A stretch of DNA of 54,054 nt from Lingula anatina (Eukaryota > Brachiopoda > Lingulata > Lingulida > Lingulidae), in contig NW_019775694.1 in assembly GCF_001039355.2 (NCBI RefSeq), positions 195,923 through 249,976 on the forward strand. The letters are read 5' to 3'. Both the position numbers and the translations under genes were made by a program. Numbering within the stretch: the first letter of the stretch is position 1; each line of letters opens with the position of its first letter. Positions 34,305-48,400 of this stretch are shown here, piece after piece. The notes beneath the pieces were generated by a model that saw nothing but the letters and a program-made list of their open reading frames with translations, searched no databases and was not told where the DNA came from.

Positions 34305-36851
34305 TTAAACCAGATATGGAAAGGAGTACGTCGTCAGCATGAAAGAAGTCGTCTGGACGCAGAAAGGGGACTTTTACAGAAGTCAATCATCTGCCATCTG
34401 CTGAAGAGGCTAAGGACATGCGGCCGTTTTAAGCCGAGAGATGTGAAGACTGACATGAAGTCAAACCCTCCACTTGATCAAATACGTAATTGGTGAAGTG
34501 TTGATTTGCCTTGGTCGCTAACGTGGTGTTGATGTTTAGTAATATATTAGTATCTGGCTGCTTAGAGAGGTGGAATTGAAGTTTATGTACTGTCTAGGAT
34601 ATGGATATCAACGAAGCGGTGCCCTAACGAGAAATTCTGGGATACAGGTAGGGTTTTATGGTGATATTTTCAGTTACTCCAAATAGTATGTTTACTTAAA
34701 AGAACGGATGTAAGGGCTAAATGGGGTAGTGAAGCCTAGATGTATAGAAAACGCTAAATAAGATTTTGTGACTTTTTTGGTGATAAATTCTATTCTCAAT
34801 AATAAAGAAATTAAAAAATATATATTAAACCACCTTGACGTTAATACTAAAATAAGTCTCGAAGACAATTATAAATGCGAGTGGAAGCTGAATAAAATTT
34901 TTCAATTAACAGAGAAAAATGTTTTTAGATAGTATGCGAAATACTATGTCAGCTACTCTATAATAGAAATACATGTAATCATTCGATATATCCTTTATAT
35001 GTAAAATCCATATACTAAACGAAAAAACAATGTTGCATTTCATACATACTGAAAAACAGACTTCTCTTAAAATCACTTTGATTGAAAAACCTGGAAGTAT
35101 TTTGTATTTATAACTCTAGTGCATACATACAAGCAAATTCATATTCAATGAAGGCAACATCTAATATAACTTGCTTTGACAACACAATCAATTATAATAC
35201 AGGAAAAATATTCCTTATACATTTATTTATCCTTTTATTTATTCTTATTACATTGCGGTGACACATTTACAGACACAAACGCAGAGGTTGAAGGTTATCA
35301 AAAAATTTTCTTCGGTTATTATTATTAATGCATCTGTAACAAAGCGTAAGGTTATGCTATCAACTTGAGAGGTGAATTTTTTCGCATGGGGTGAAGGATC
35401 TACTAATGCCCTTTGTATTTATTGCATTAGTTAGTCTTCATACCATTCAAATCAGCGTGTCGTGCGCCTTGTGTGTATTTCGTGTATTCTAAATGACCAG
35501 TGTAATGAATATATGGTATTCTTATTTCATATACCTGATATTATTGTTGTTTGATAATGTTGCTGCATTAATTATCGTTATTCAATTATTGATCATAGCA
35601 GGTATGCTTAGGTAATCAAATCCAGTATTGAAATCTTAGCACTTACCGTTAGGCAGTTTTGATATTGATCTTGTATTGAACATTGGTCCTTTTCAGTCAA
35701 TGTTCAATCAGCCTGCACTAAAACTTTCGAAAGAGTTATGCAGTCTACTACATGTATCAGCAAAATTTTAAAAATTCGAACCAATAAAATGTTGTGAATT
35801 TGTGCAGTAACTGGCCACCATCTTTGCTTTAAAGCAGTAGATTGTTGGTCTTCTTAGGCAGAAATGGTCGGTATATTTTTAGGTTTTAACACAGATTATA
35901 TATGGTTAAAGGCATCGACATGAATTTCTAGGGCTGTTGTAATATTGCGCTTTGTAATTATTGTCAAAGTGATCTTTGCCTTACAAGTCTTGATCACGAT
36001 TAATGTGGTTAGATAATAGTGCTGGTGCTCTAATCTTAGCGCACGGGTATTCTAAGCTTGTGATTGTTGCCTAGGAAGTCTTCAAAATCAATTTAACCCA
36101 TTCTCATTAAAGTAATATGTCCTTCAATTTTAAACGATTAAGAGCGAATTAAGATTCCATCAGTTACACCGTCAAGATGGAATTTTATCATCCAGTTGAA
36201 AATGGCTTTCATTCCGATTGTTTGTTTACCTTACAGGCATTGAAACGTTTATCAGGGGAATCGAGAAGAGCTGATAGAAGGACGTAGGATTTCAGTGTCT
36301 TCATCCACGCCGTTACGTAAACCATTCCTTCCACTCCCTAACGACAGAGATAATACGCAGAAGACAACGACGTGTAGCATCTTCACGACGGAGACTTTTC
36401 TGGAACTGTCACCGAGTAACTTGGTTACGTATTTAGGCGAATTTCCTAACGTTTTTATCAAGAAACGCCCATCACGTCCGAATCTAAAATCATGTCCGAC
36501 TTACGATAATTCAAAGAAGAGGCAAGGAACGACAATTTAACGCAGAAAAATTAATACAATCGATGTGGATCATCGTATGTTAACAAGAGATAGCTATCCA
36601 TTTGGAAAGTTTACGTAAACTTATGAATGAAAACCACCGCGGATATACAACTTCTCATATCTAAGGATAAATGAAAAAGGAGTCTCCTGCTTTGATGAAT
36701 TTTTAGATATACTTAAAGTGAATAGTAACTTCATTTTTCGCAGATCGCATTGCAATACATGCGTTACGTTCAATCAGCCTAGAGTATGCTACTTAATCAG
36801 CCTCCCCCAAAAATACACACACCGCGCTTTCACGTCAGAACGTTTGAAACC
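34305..36851 (+). other. Predicted 5' UTR of CNBD2-like gene (two exons, one intron)
   Basis: Suggested exons are about 34305-34647 and 36237-36851, the latter continuous with the first coding exon. Short upstream ATGs occur, including one at about 34600 that soon stops. Confirmation needs transcript data. Confidence 0.35.
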
Positions 36852-39800
36852 ATGGCAACGACGTCGGGAGGAGACAAATCACCAGGGCGACAGCGCATCA
36901 ACAGCTTGTACGGTACACTAGCCAAAGCGTCAGCGGCCTCAAACTCTCGGCGGTACTCCCACGCCCCGCAGAGCCTGGGGGTGCCTTCTGTGGGGGTTGT
37001 AAGCGACCGCAGAGGGTCGACCCAGGGGCGGCATCACAGGGGTATGAGCATGGACACGGCGTTTGCTGATATCAGCAAATCCGTGCTTAGAGGATCGCGG
37101 AAGCAGTCCACGGATAAGTCACGTCTCGGTCTCCCATTGATGGACGCCTCGGCATTCGGACGTCGCCGGTCGCTGCGAGAGAGAAACCGAGGGACGTCGG
37201 ATCCCACTCTGCCTGCGAGCGGCACAGAGGACATGGGACCCAGGAAGGCGTCCAATAAGTCCATCAAAAGTTTCAGCAGACAGTTAAAGGTGAGTAGTTT
37301 ATAGCAAAACAGTGAATTACAGCAATTTTTTGTGATTTTTCTTCGCCCCCGCAAAACGGCATACGCCATCTGATGCTGGTTTCATTTCTAGTTGTTAATG
37401 ACATTGCTTCAAATAGATTATATTAAACGACTGTATTTTAAATAGAAAATAGTGGATCCGGAATAGCATAACAAATATTTTGCCACATTCACCTGTACAA
37501 CAACCTCTTTGGGGCACATATTTCAGGTACATCGATCTGATGAAAAAAAGATGCAAAAATATCAAACGAGAGAAATAGGTGAAAACTGATGACGCCAATT
37601 ACAACGTAAATTATGTTGCATTTAAAAGAGTAGTATTAACTAGTCGAACTATTTAAGATGCTGAGACGTAATCTGTGAACTAATAGATGTACTGAAACGA
37701 GCCACATTCTCCTGGGGTTAAAAATGAGGTTTCTATCAATAACCTCCCCCCCCCCGGGCTACGGGCCTAAGGCTAGAGTTGATAATTCCATATGTCAATG
37801 TAGAACGATGTAGCCCGTTAGAAAACAGTAAGAGCAGGTCATTTAATGTGTAATTAGAAAAAGCCAATAATCAAAGAATCCGGTTTAATGGTAAAAATAA
37901 TAATATCAGTGAAATAAATGATAACATGCTTGCAAATAAAAACGGAAAAAATAAAAGGAAGAGAAAATCTTGAATTATTGACAGAAATTTGACACTAACC
38001 TGTCTCTATCTCTTCTGCATATACATTAAACCATATACACACACCATTAATAATAGATACGGTTGAAAAATATAGACATAATTATAAGAAGGTGTGTCAA
38101 TAGAAACATTGCGACACCTGCAACTTCCCAAAACAGCGTGAAAAGTATTGAAGCAAATTCATAGAGTGCTTCTAAAGAGAAATACTTCAGTCAATAGCAA
38201 CAGAGTAGGTTTTTGTCTTTTTACACCTGAAGAGTTATTGGCATAAATACATAGAGAAAAGAATATTACGTTGCACTTGTCCTTTTTTCTGAATAATCGA
38301 GTCACATTGTAAAAGATTGACAAGGGTATTCGGTTAACGTAATGCGGTAGTGTAAATATTTAGTCTTATGTTGTTATTTGAACTACCGAATCCTTTCCAA
38401 AGAGACTGATAATAAGGTCGAATTGACCTCTCTAGATCTTTTTATATGATTGTCACAATTAACAGACGTGCACATATATATATGTTAGTTCAAGTGTAAA
38501 ACAAAATTTCAGTTATATGACAAGGTATGATCTTTTTATTACATTATTCGATATATGTAAAGTGATTTTTGTGCCGAAATTGGGGTTAGGAAATAGAACA
38601 CAGCTTTCAGCTAATGTAAAACCCATGTTCGACATTCAAGCAACACAACGCACAACCATACGTGTTTGCATTTATATTCGTGTTTCCATTTGGACAGTAT
38701 TTATTTTCTAATTTTTTAAAAAAAGTTTAATCCGTTGCAGTTTGTAGAAACGATTAAAGCGAAGGCCCGCTCTGCCCGGAGGGTAAGGATTGTGTAAATA
38801 TAGGTGTTGTCGACATCGCTTTCTGTTGTATCGGATTATCAAAACTGAGTTGGCCTATAGATGGATTGTTTTATGACCCTTGTTAAGTAGCCTCTACCAC
38901 GTCCACAGAGAGATTTTTTCCAAAAGATAATAACGGATATTTTTTTTGGCTATTCATTGGCTGAATACATTCCATATCTTGTGACCTATGGTAGAGGGTA
39001 GGCTTACAGTGTTTATTTATTGTGTAGATTCATCGGATTAACTACTGGATATTAGTTATACTATACACGTAGGTCCTTTATTGGTGCGCGTTTTAGTCAT
39101 TGTAGTTGGTTTTTCTTTATTCACGTTTTTATTTTCTTTTATGTATTTATCGTTATCGTAATGTAAGTGAAAGTGTACCAATACTCATATACATGTACAT
39201 GTAATTCCAGGGCCGTAGCCTGAGCAAAATGCCAGGGGGGGCAGTAAGCGGACACGAGGGGGCGAAGCCCCCGAAGGGGGAGGGGGTGTCCCCCTACCAG
39301 TGTGGAAAATTCTAAATCCCAGGGGGGGCAGCTGCCCCCCCTGCCCCCCCGGAGGCTACGGCCCTGAATTCTGTTATGAACAGGATTTACAGATCATATG
39401 GAACTGCTTCTCGTAATACTCAGTCTCATTTATTTGTACGGTGGTGAATATGAAAGCAGGGCCCAATTATCTACCCCCCCCCCATCCCCCCCCCCCCCCC
39501 CTCAGGTTTCACCTATGACGTATAACAAAGTAAATGCTATGTTTGGTTTTAAAACCTGATTTTCTCGATAAACAATCAACGCAAACGGGAGGTTCTGTAT
39601 ATGGCCATCTTCATCCTCAATCGTTCTCCACACCAAGGAGAGCACAGAACCCCCAGAGATACCGGAAACAGTAGTCGACAATTCAATAACAAAAGTACAC
39701 GTAGCTTAAAAAACTATTCCTCACTGAATGTGCCCGTTTTAATTCCAAAGACTGCAAATGTTTGCACCGTAATTGTGGTTGGTGAGACAGGCGCCACTAG

Positions 39801-42800
39801 CGCACTGATAGAAGCCTACAATATATTGTAGCTCTTTTAACAGTGAGGATTTTTAAAAGTATTATTACTGTTACATCCAACTTTTTGTTGCGAATAGATA
39901 CATGTATAATAGTTCTCACCAAAAAAAAATGCAATGAAGCCGCCTAATTTAGATTCAGACACTTTAATGAAGTAATTGAGAGCAGGTTCAACGCAACTCT
40001 CTGAATACATCACCTTTACGAAAATATTCTGCTATGATCCCATTCTGTGTTGGTGAACATTTTGTGAAAATTATTAGGAAGCTAAGCGTGTCACTGCTAC
40101 GCTCGTTTACAGTTTTTGACCGCAAGATGTCTCTTTGGGACGTACCAAGATGAGCTGTTATTTTATCGTTTCTGTACTTCGATCTAGAACTGAATCGCAC
40201 CATGGCCAAAGTTTAACTGTCTCATGATGTTGAAAATATATTTTATATATGTTCCTGTTTCGTTTTCTGATTTTGAACAAACGAAGAATCGCCATGAGCT
40301 GTCATCGTTTTTTTTTTACCTTTTTAGAAGCGTTTCTCCGATGCATGAGTTGAGAAATCTGTCGAAAGTCTCTGAAACATTTTTAGATGAAGAATTTAAG
40401 CTCTTCGTGAAACACAATTAACTGGCTACTTTTGACAGATTTTGTTTATCCGATTATCTGAATTGTCACAACTAATCATTTTTTGGTGAAACGGGGTCAG
40501 TGCGCAGCAGCAACTTCATTCATCTTTAGTCAGAGATTTTGGGAAGGGCTTCCAAGGAAGAAACATGCTCCTCTTGCAACTGTTCATCTTTACTCTTGTG
40601 CTACATTATAGGACCAAGGAAACTGTGTGTACAGAGTGTACGATTGTGTACCGCTTATTGTATATCCGAACGTCACACAGGATTGGTTTGATACTCTTCC
40701 CTTTCTTTATTAAGAAAGAATTCCCGAACCCGCTCGTAAGGTTTTTATTTCATCTTACAGAACACTTTGAAGTAAGATATAGCCTGACTTGTTTACCAAT
40801 AAAAACTTCATTTAAAAATCAGGTATCAAATTGAACGTTGTATTATAATCATCATTGTTATATATGTATTTTAATGTGTACACTTGGTGAGCAACGTGCC
40901 ACTTTTTGTAAACGTGACTGCATTAATTAGAGGTTATTTACTTTCTTATTTATCCAAACATTTATTTAGTTTGTACGCGACTTGACCCACTCTTTGAAAC
41001 GTGACAGCGTAAGTTTGGTGTTGTCTTCTACCAGTGCATATGTACCAAGTGTAAGGGACTTCAGCCTTTAGTGCTGTTTGTACTGTAGTTTAACCACCTA
41101 CCTTAAAATTTATAGTTGTGTAATTACACTAAGAAGCCTTGAGCGATCAATACAACATTCAGATATATTAGTTATTTATCTGACCAAATGATAATTATTA
41201 ATCAAAATTATTTAGTATACTTATGGTGTATTGATCAGTAAAATTTAAGGAGAAAAACTGAGGAAAGAGGTGGAAGTGTGTTTTTTTTTTCAAAAGCTGG
41301 TGCCGCATCCTTAATGGTTTCAATATAAAATTATTAAAAAAATTATAATAAAATGAATCTTATACTTGATTATTTTTTATCAAGTTCGTGCAAACGCTGA
41401 AGGAAAAACAACGGGTAAGAAAGAAATACTCCAAGAATGAATTACATTTTGTTTGCGGTTTGGTGGTTTTTGTGTCCCATCTATCAAAAGATGATTTACA
41501 TGTTGCTTGATTGTTTTTCACTCTGTGTGACATGACTTTGAATTTCTTTTACGTTTAAGTGTTTTGAAAAGATTGCCGTGGTGACTGTGTTTTGATTAGA
41601 TAGTTGAAGTGCGTGTCGGGGGGGAGGGGGGGGAAGTTACTGTTCTGGAACACGTTACATAATGCGCAGGCACGACTGTTGCTTGTATGACAAGTGTGGT
41701 AAAATTGGGTACATGACTCGGTGCATTTGAGAGCGCGATTGTTGTTTTCTGTGCACTTTTTTTTAACTTCTTATGCGTGTGTACGTGTATGTGTGTGTTT
41801 GCTTGCGTGTGTGTGCTCGTGATGAATGTGTATGAGCGTGCGCGAATGCTTGTTCAGTACGAGTGCGTGTCTGCGTCTTAGTGGATGATTTGCTGCCTAC
41901 TCAAAACGGATTAGAATTTGATTAAAATTATGTTTTATATTTTTGTTGTTAGTGTGAGCAGCTTATGTAAATCTGATTATTATTTTCTTACATCCATGTT
42001 TATTTATTGTATTAGTGAATCAATTTTTGTCTATTGACTTGCTTTAGTGCTTCTCTCGGTGCGTTGCTAATTTGCGGTCTGTCGGTTACAATATGTTGAG
42101 GAAAATGTGCAACCACTTTAAAAAGCCGCGACTGACATCGACCATCTGAAGGACCACTAAATCTCCAGAAACATCTGCCTCGCCCTTGCTGCTCGTAAAA
42201 CACGTCCGCGTTTACTGTGCCGTGAGCCACATTTTTACGAGACGCGGACTGTCCCATTTTTCATATTCTGTCATCAGAAGGGTTTATCCAAAAAGAGAGC
42301 ACGGTATTCAGATTACTTCCATCACATATGCTGCTTTCCTGAACCAGAGATGAAGAATTAGAGGGGAAAACATTCTCGAGAAACTGATTAGAAATCAGGT
42401 ACGTATTACAACATTTTGGGGAGTTATTTAGACTTAGTATTGGTGAGCAACGTTACCCAAATGTGCACAAAGTTCACACACGTGTCATTTGTCTAGACGT
42501 AGTGCGTGAGGTACGTTTTTCACTCTTGTAGGAAAAATCGAGTTCTTTTGTACTTACAGTTTATCGTAATACGTAATGCCTCTCTCTCTATCTCTTTCTC
42601 ATATTTAATTATGTTCATCGTATACAGTATCTGTTTACCTATACATAGACATATATGGATTATATTGTCTTTGGGTGTCTTTAGATAATACATGTATATA
42701 GAAATATCAAATATGTGCCTCCCTTTGGGTCTGTTGTCCTCAAATTAACTGCCGTTTTATTATGATTCACCATGGCAACAAAGTACCGCGCTGCAGGCAA

Positions 42801-45428
42801 CGAGTGTTCTCATTTTTCACGGCTTGTACTTTTTATGGCATAAAACAATACTTTGAAAAAGTGACTTTTAGAGTTAAATCGATAAGTAAACAGATTTCTC
42901 TAATTATATTCCTTGGTTATCAATGTAATCTAAATTTTGAGATATTGAAGAAAATTTCGGTACGTATATTAAAAAATATTACCAACATTGAAAGGTGGCT
43001 GATAAACTCATGAACTGCCTAAATTTCAGAAGCACTTTTATGTGCAGAATTGTTCATTGGTTTTTAAAGCTGTTAATTAATCTTGCTTGGAATCTCCTTA
43101 AATTTCAGAAGCACTGTTATTTCCAGAATTGTTCATTGGTTTTTAAATCTGTTAATTAATTTTGCTGGAATCTCCCTAAATTTCAGAAGCACTGTTATTT
43201 CCAGAATTGTTCATTGGTTTTTAAATCTGTTAATTAATTTTGCTGGAATCTCCCTAAATTTCAGAAGCACTTTTATTTCCAGAATTGTTCATTGGTTTTT
43301 AAAACTGTTAATTAATTTTGCTTGGAATCTCATGTAATTTTTCTGCCTGTTTCAGTCGCCATGCGAAAATGGAGAGGAGTTGCGAGGAGAGCAACATCGC
43401 AGAACTTGGTCCTCTCTTGCCAGAGAGAAAATGTAAACGGCTTAGAGGGACACAGTCTCTTCCTACAGAGGGCGACAAGGAGACGGTGTCGGCGTGGGGT
43501 GAATAATAATAATAATGATGATAATAATAATAACAATATGAACAGGATATTAGTGACTTTATTAATCACTGGTAATGGTGTGAAGTTTCATGTTACTGTT
43601 ATGAGTAAACTTGAGAGAGAGAGAGAAAGAGAAAGAAATACAGAGAGAGAGAGAGGAGGGGGTTGCCATCAAGGAAAGAACGAGAAACAACGTCTGAACA
43701 CTTAGCTTCAGGAGGAATCTCGAGACCTATAAAATAAATGTGGAATAAGTTATCTAGTGTGTGGGGATGGGGAATAAAGGGAGAAGGCATCTTTTCGAAA
43801 TCAACAAAATTAGTGGATCTACCAATGCAAGCGTGGCAAATTAATACTGTACATGTACATGTATGTTGGAAGTTATCGGATAAATGTTATAACTTTATTT
43901 GGCAACATTAAACGACATTCCAACAAAATTCCAGCCATTTGTCTAAAGCAATGAAGCATCACTCTATGCTTTACTCAATATACCAGCAGTAAAAGCAAGG
44001 TGTTGTATATTGTTTCCCTGGGTAACAAAAACGAGGAACCCTCTTTAGCTCAAGAACTAAGAGTTCATAGTACATTTGGCGTGGAGCATTTTGTTCACCC
44101 ACCACTCCTAAGGGGAGGTATTGTCGAACACGGAATTGGCGTGCTTCGGTGGGCTTTGTAAAGACATAAATTTCACGCAAGTGAGCAAACGATTTCACGA
44201 TGAATAAATATGTTTTCAAGTGCATGCGTTCACAGTTGTTTTTTCTTCCTCCGTTTGTCAAATGGCTCACAAGTATCGTCATCCTTTATGCAACATTTCT
44301 TAGAAGTTTTGGTTTAACGATCCCACTGGAACACATTAATCACATGTTGTGACTAGAGTTGTTTTTAGGGTTAAATATATTAGATAAACAAAATATATTA
44401 CAGTACGTGAAAAGGGAAGTAGAAAAAATAGAATATGATTTAGGATCAGAAATGCACACACGTCTTGTATTGCGAAACGCTGAAAATCTTTGCAGCACAA
44501 GGCTTTATAAATGAGATGAGAGACACTAACAAGCGTCTTTCTGCGTTTCAGCTCCAAGAATTAATGAAGAAATTCAGACGTGCAGCTCGCCTCGCCATTT
44601 TCTGCAGACGACAAACTCTAGCGCATTCTTTGAGGTAACCGCCTTTTTGTTTCATACTATTCTAGGAAAATAGGGGCTTGTATTATAAAACTGCGGAAAT
44701 AATTTCAATTGAGATTCTGATTAATGAATTTCTTAACTCTAAAAAGTTAATTTAATCTCAGCATTATTTTTGTTGCCAAGTGCTTATTTCGTAAAAGGAA
44801 GGGAAGGAAAGTGAAGGTGAGAAAGAAAACGGGAAAGATCTTGTGTACATGAAAGTAGCAAAACGTAGAAATTTTGAAAACAAATAAATTTTCAAGTTTA
44901 TTCAACTTCAAATATATTTCTTTATATACTAATATTCATTTATTTAATAAAATAAATACTTTTACTTCAAACTGTATTTAACTCATAAATACCTTTCAAG
45001 AATAAGCTTAGATCTACGCCTAATATTTTAACTTCCTGGATTCAACAACCGCAAAATTGTTTTTATAAACTATTCTTGTTTTCCAGAAACAAAGAACACG
45101 ATGAACTTCTACCCTTTATTCGGGATCTCAAGTTTACGGATTATCAAGATTTTGGAACAGCACTAGATGTTGATATTTGGGACGGGTTCAACCCCAACGA
45201 CTTTAAAGCAAATAGGCAGGTAAGTCACGCTTTGATGTATTATACTTATCCCAGTGCTTGATCGACTTTATCAACGTGTATTAGAGCTTCACAATAGCAA
45301 AGCATTTGAAAGACAAAAAATTACCTCCGCCAAAGAAGAAGATAGGCCCCTAGTTTTCTTCCACGTTGAAGAATTGTTTGTTACCAAGTATTGAATTGGA
45401 TCTAAAATCAACGAAGGTAATTTATATG

Positions 45429-45464
<36 letters not shown>

Positions 45465-48400
45465 AAGTTACGTCTCTCGGAGGAGGCCAAGAGGATCCTG
45501 ACCAAGCCATCCGGAGAAAGGACGGAACAGGAACTGAATTATGTGAGTGACGCTGTCTCTGTCTTCCCTTCGAGAAACTATTCTACATCAGATGACCCCA
45601 ATAATTGATTTGTAACATTATTTGAAAAACGTAATTTAGGCAGTGTTTATGTTAAAGGCATAGAAAGTGAAATATATAGGCTACAGTAGGCGAATTTCTA
45701 TCATAAAATTTGATAATTTACTGTTCAAGGTCAATACCAATATTCCAGTTTCTACTTCTGTACACAAAACACAGAATCTAGACCCGTTTTGTACGTGCTA
45801 GCCTTGTTTTCTATCATTATTTTATCATTATCATTTTATCACAATCATTTGATACGTGTATCATTATCAATCTTTTTGATTCGGTCGTCCCGAGCTTTCT
45901 TTCGTGCATTCTTTCTCTCAACCTCTCTCTCCTTTTCTCTCACCTGCCACTGCCCACCATTAACTGTCTGTGTTTTGCAGTAAGGTCTGTTGAACTTTGG
46001 TTAGCTAATAGATACTTTATTTACAAATAATAACCCCTTAACTCTTGCTTTCCGATAGGTTGAGATATCTCTGCGGAATATTAAGGCTTACAGTGACTAC
46101 ACAGTTCGAATGCAGAGGAAAATTGCAGAAGTGGGAATGTACGAAAGGTGAGTTGTTTTATGAAAGGGTTATAAGTACGCCAACTCCGAAAAGCAGGTAA
46201 TCTATATGCGATTACAGGGCATGCTTGTTGAGAAAGAGTTATGGAAGAGATGGGAAGACGATTGCGACAGAGAAGCTTGGTTATTATGAAAAACAATTGG
46301 TTTTGCTTTGATCAAATGTTCCGATTGTGATATGTAAAGTGTAAAGTGAACTACGTATATAGTTAACAATTGAGATTTGATCGATGTTAACGGTGTGTAC
46401 ATAAAGATGATACATTTTATATATAAATCGTTCTTTTTTTTTAGATTTGAAGCGAAGAGAATAATTGTGCGTCAAAGTCACCCACCAAATGCGTTCTATA
46501 TTTTACTCTCAGGATCGGGTAAGTTGCAATTTTATGGAAATAACATCATACTTGAAAAAATATTAATATGCTGCATAAAAGAAATCTGCTTTTTAAGAAG
46601 GCCTTCATAAGAATCCGTCCTATTCAACGCCGTATTAAGGGTGGGAGGGGGTGCAAAGGGCACATACATGTACCCACTTCTTGGTGGTATAATGCAAAAA
46701 TATATGTGCCGCGCCCTAAGAAAAAATCTGGATCAGCCAGTGTTATCAAGATATTTTTATTGATTATTATTATTATTGTTATTTATTTATTTATTTTTAT
46801 TTATTTATTGAAAACGTGAATAAACAATCACATTTTATGTTACAAATAACAAAAAAATGTTCGTTTTCTACAGTCGTTGTTGTCGTGATGGACCAAGAAA
46901 CACGGGTGGCAAAGCCCGTGGCAATCTTAAAGAGGGGTCGAGCGTTCGGTGAGCTGGGCCTGATCAACCGTACACCACGCCAGTCGTCGTGTATAGCTAA
47001 AGAAACCGTGGAGATGCTCAGCATTTCAATACAGGTGATTGACTGATTCATTTATTATCATTTAAACGTTTAGTGCATTTTGTAAATATTTATACAGCTT
47101 GTCGTATCGGTTAACACTTACTGCTGCTTTTGGGTTAGAAATTTTTGCTATAATTTCTTGTTATAGGTGAACTACCACCAAAACTTTTTACGTAAATTTA
47201 TGTGTTCGTAAATAAAATAGAAACAGATAAAATACACCTGTAAACAAAAATTATGCGTTAGATGACAATTCTGAAATTGTGTTCATCGTAACATGCTCAA
47301 AATATTTAACACATGTACATTTATTTGAATCAAAATACGAAATACATTCATTTTAATTTAGATAAAAAATTATAAAAATCAAATATTCTGCATTTTGTAT
47401 TTTAGGATTTTCGTCAGATTTTCATGACTGGAGGAGACGACGACGAAGAGTTAATCGAGTGAGTATGCAGCTGAAATAGAATGTATCATAATAAACCCAA
47501 TATTTGTTTTTAAAGATATACTGAGCGCGCAGTAGAAAAACGATAGAAGTTTAAAAATCTTCACCTCAGTATTACAGCTCTACCTTAATATTGCAATTTC
47601 CAGGAAAATTATTTATTCCTTCATTGAGATCTAACGCTAATGGTGTGCCTTTATAAATGTTGAATTTTGCAGTGGAATATTCTGTTCCAGTAAGTTGCTT
47701 AATTGATACCCACCGTAAGATGTGATGAGTCTTTTTATTAATGAAAATTTTTCAATAAAATGGTTTATATTTGACCTTAGGAAATTGGATTGTTTTAACG
47801 GATGGCCAGTGCAAATTCTTGAGTCCAATCCCAAGAAACTGATGCATCACTTCTTCAAGTAAGTACCGTATATATATTATATTTATTCTTCAATATAGAA
47901 AGCCAGTGCACTACGTTCGACGACATGCTTAAGGCTCCATTCGTTTGAACAATTTATAGTGGTGCGTGTAAATACGTAACAAAAACTGTAAAAAAATAGC
48001 ACAATTACGGTGTATTTCAGTTTCACCTGCACAATAAGCCGATTACAATGCATTTGTTTATAATCGTAATTTCGAAATCTTATTTTCTAGGAAAGGAGAC
48101 GTCGTGATAAAAGATAGTAACTATTCAAATTGGATTGTGGTTGTCAAGTCGGTGAGTCTGGGGAGTTGGTTTGCTTTTTACACATGTTCAACGGGTACTT
48201 TTTTGTTTTGTTGTTAAACTATAAAGTACAGTGTTATGTAAAATACCTGCAGTAAGTGTTAGCGTTGTGAAATGTGTACCAGGTTTATAAAATTACGATA
48301 CTTTCAACAATTATTACTTTTAGTAGTAGTAGTCTGTCTTATCTATTTGCTACTTAATGTCGGGTGTTTTGGTTAGAGAGATTAATTCTAAAAGTGAGTT

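Larger units (their letters stand above)
37290..44551. other. First intron of the CNBD2-like gene, 7.3 kb
   Basis: Flanked by donor GTGAGT (37290) and acceptor CAG (44551), phase 0. It contains MITE fragments (37742-37770), a full MITE (39208-39366), C-runs near 39475-39502, an antisense open frame (42012-42257), a 78-bp minisatellite (43019-43331), a possible alternative exon (43356-43498), an AAT run (43506-43538) and a GA-rich run (43612-43660). The rest shows nothing recognisable. Confidence 0.75.

Noticed and set aside
36252-36540. Open frames on both strands upstream of the CNBD2 start codon
   Set aside because: The region fits a 5' UTR exon; no recognisable product and no support for translation.
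43019-43331. CRISPR-like array
   Set aside because: Units are contiguous with no unique spacers, and the genome is eukaryotic; it is a minisatellite.
43083-43337. 84-residue frame with a threefold repeated SLNFRSTVISRIVHWFL unit
   Set aside because: It arises because the 78-bp minisatellite unit is divisible by three; no splice or start evidence.
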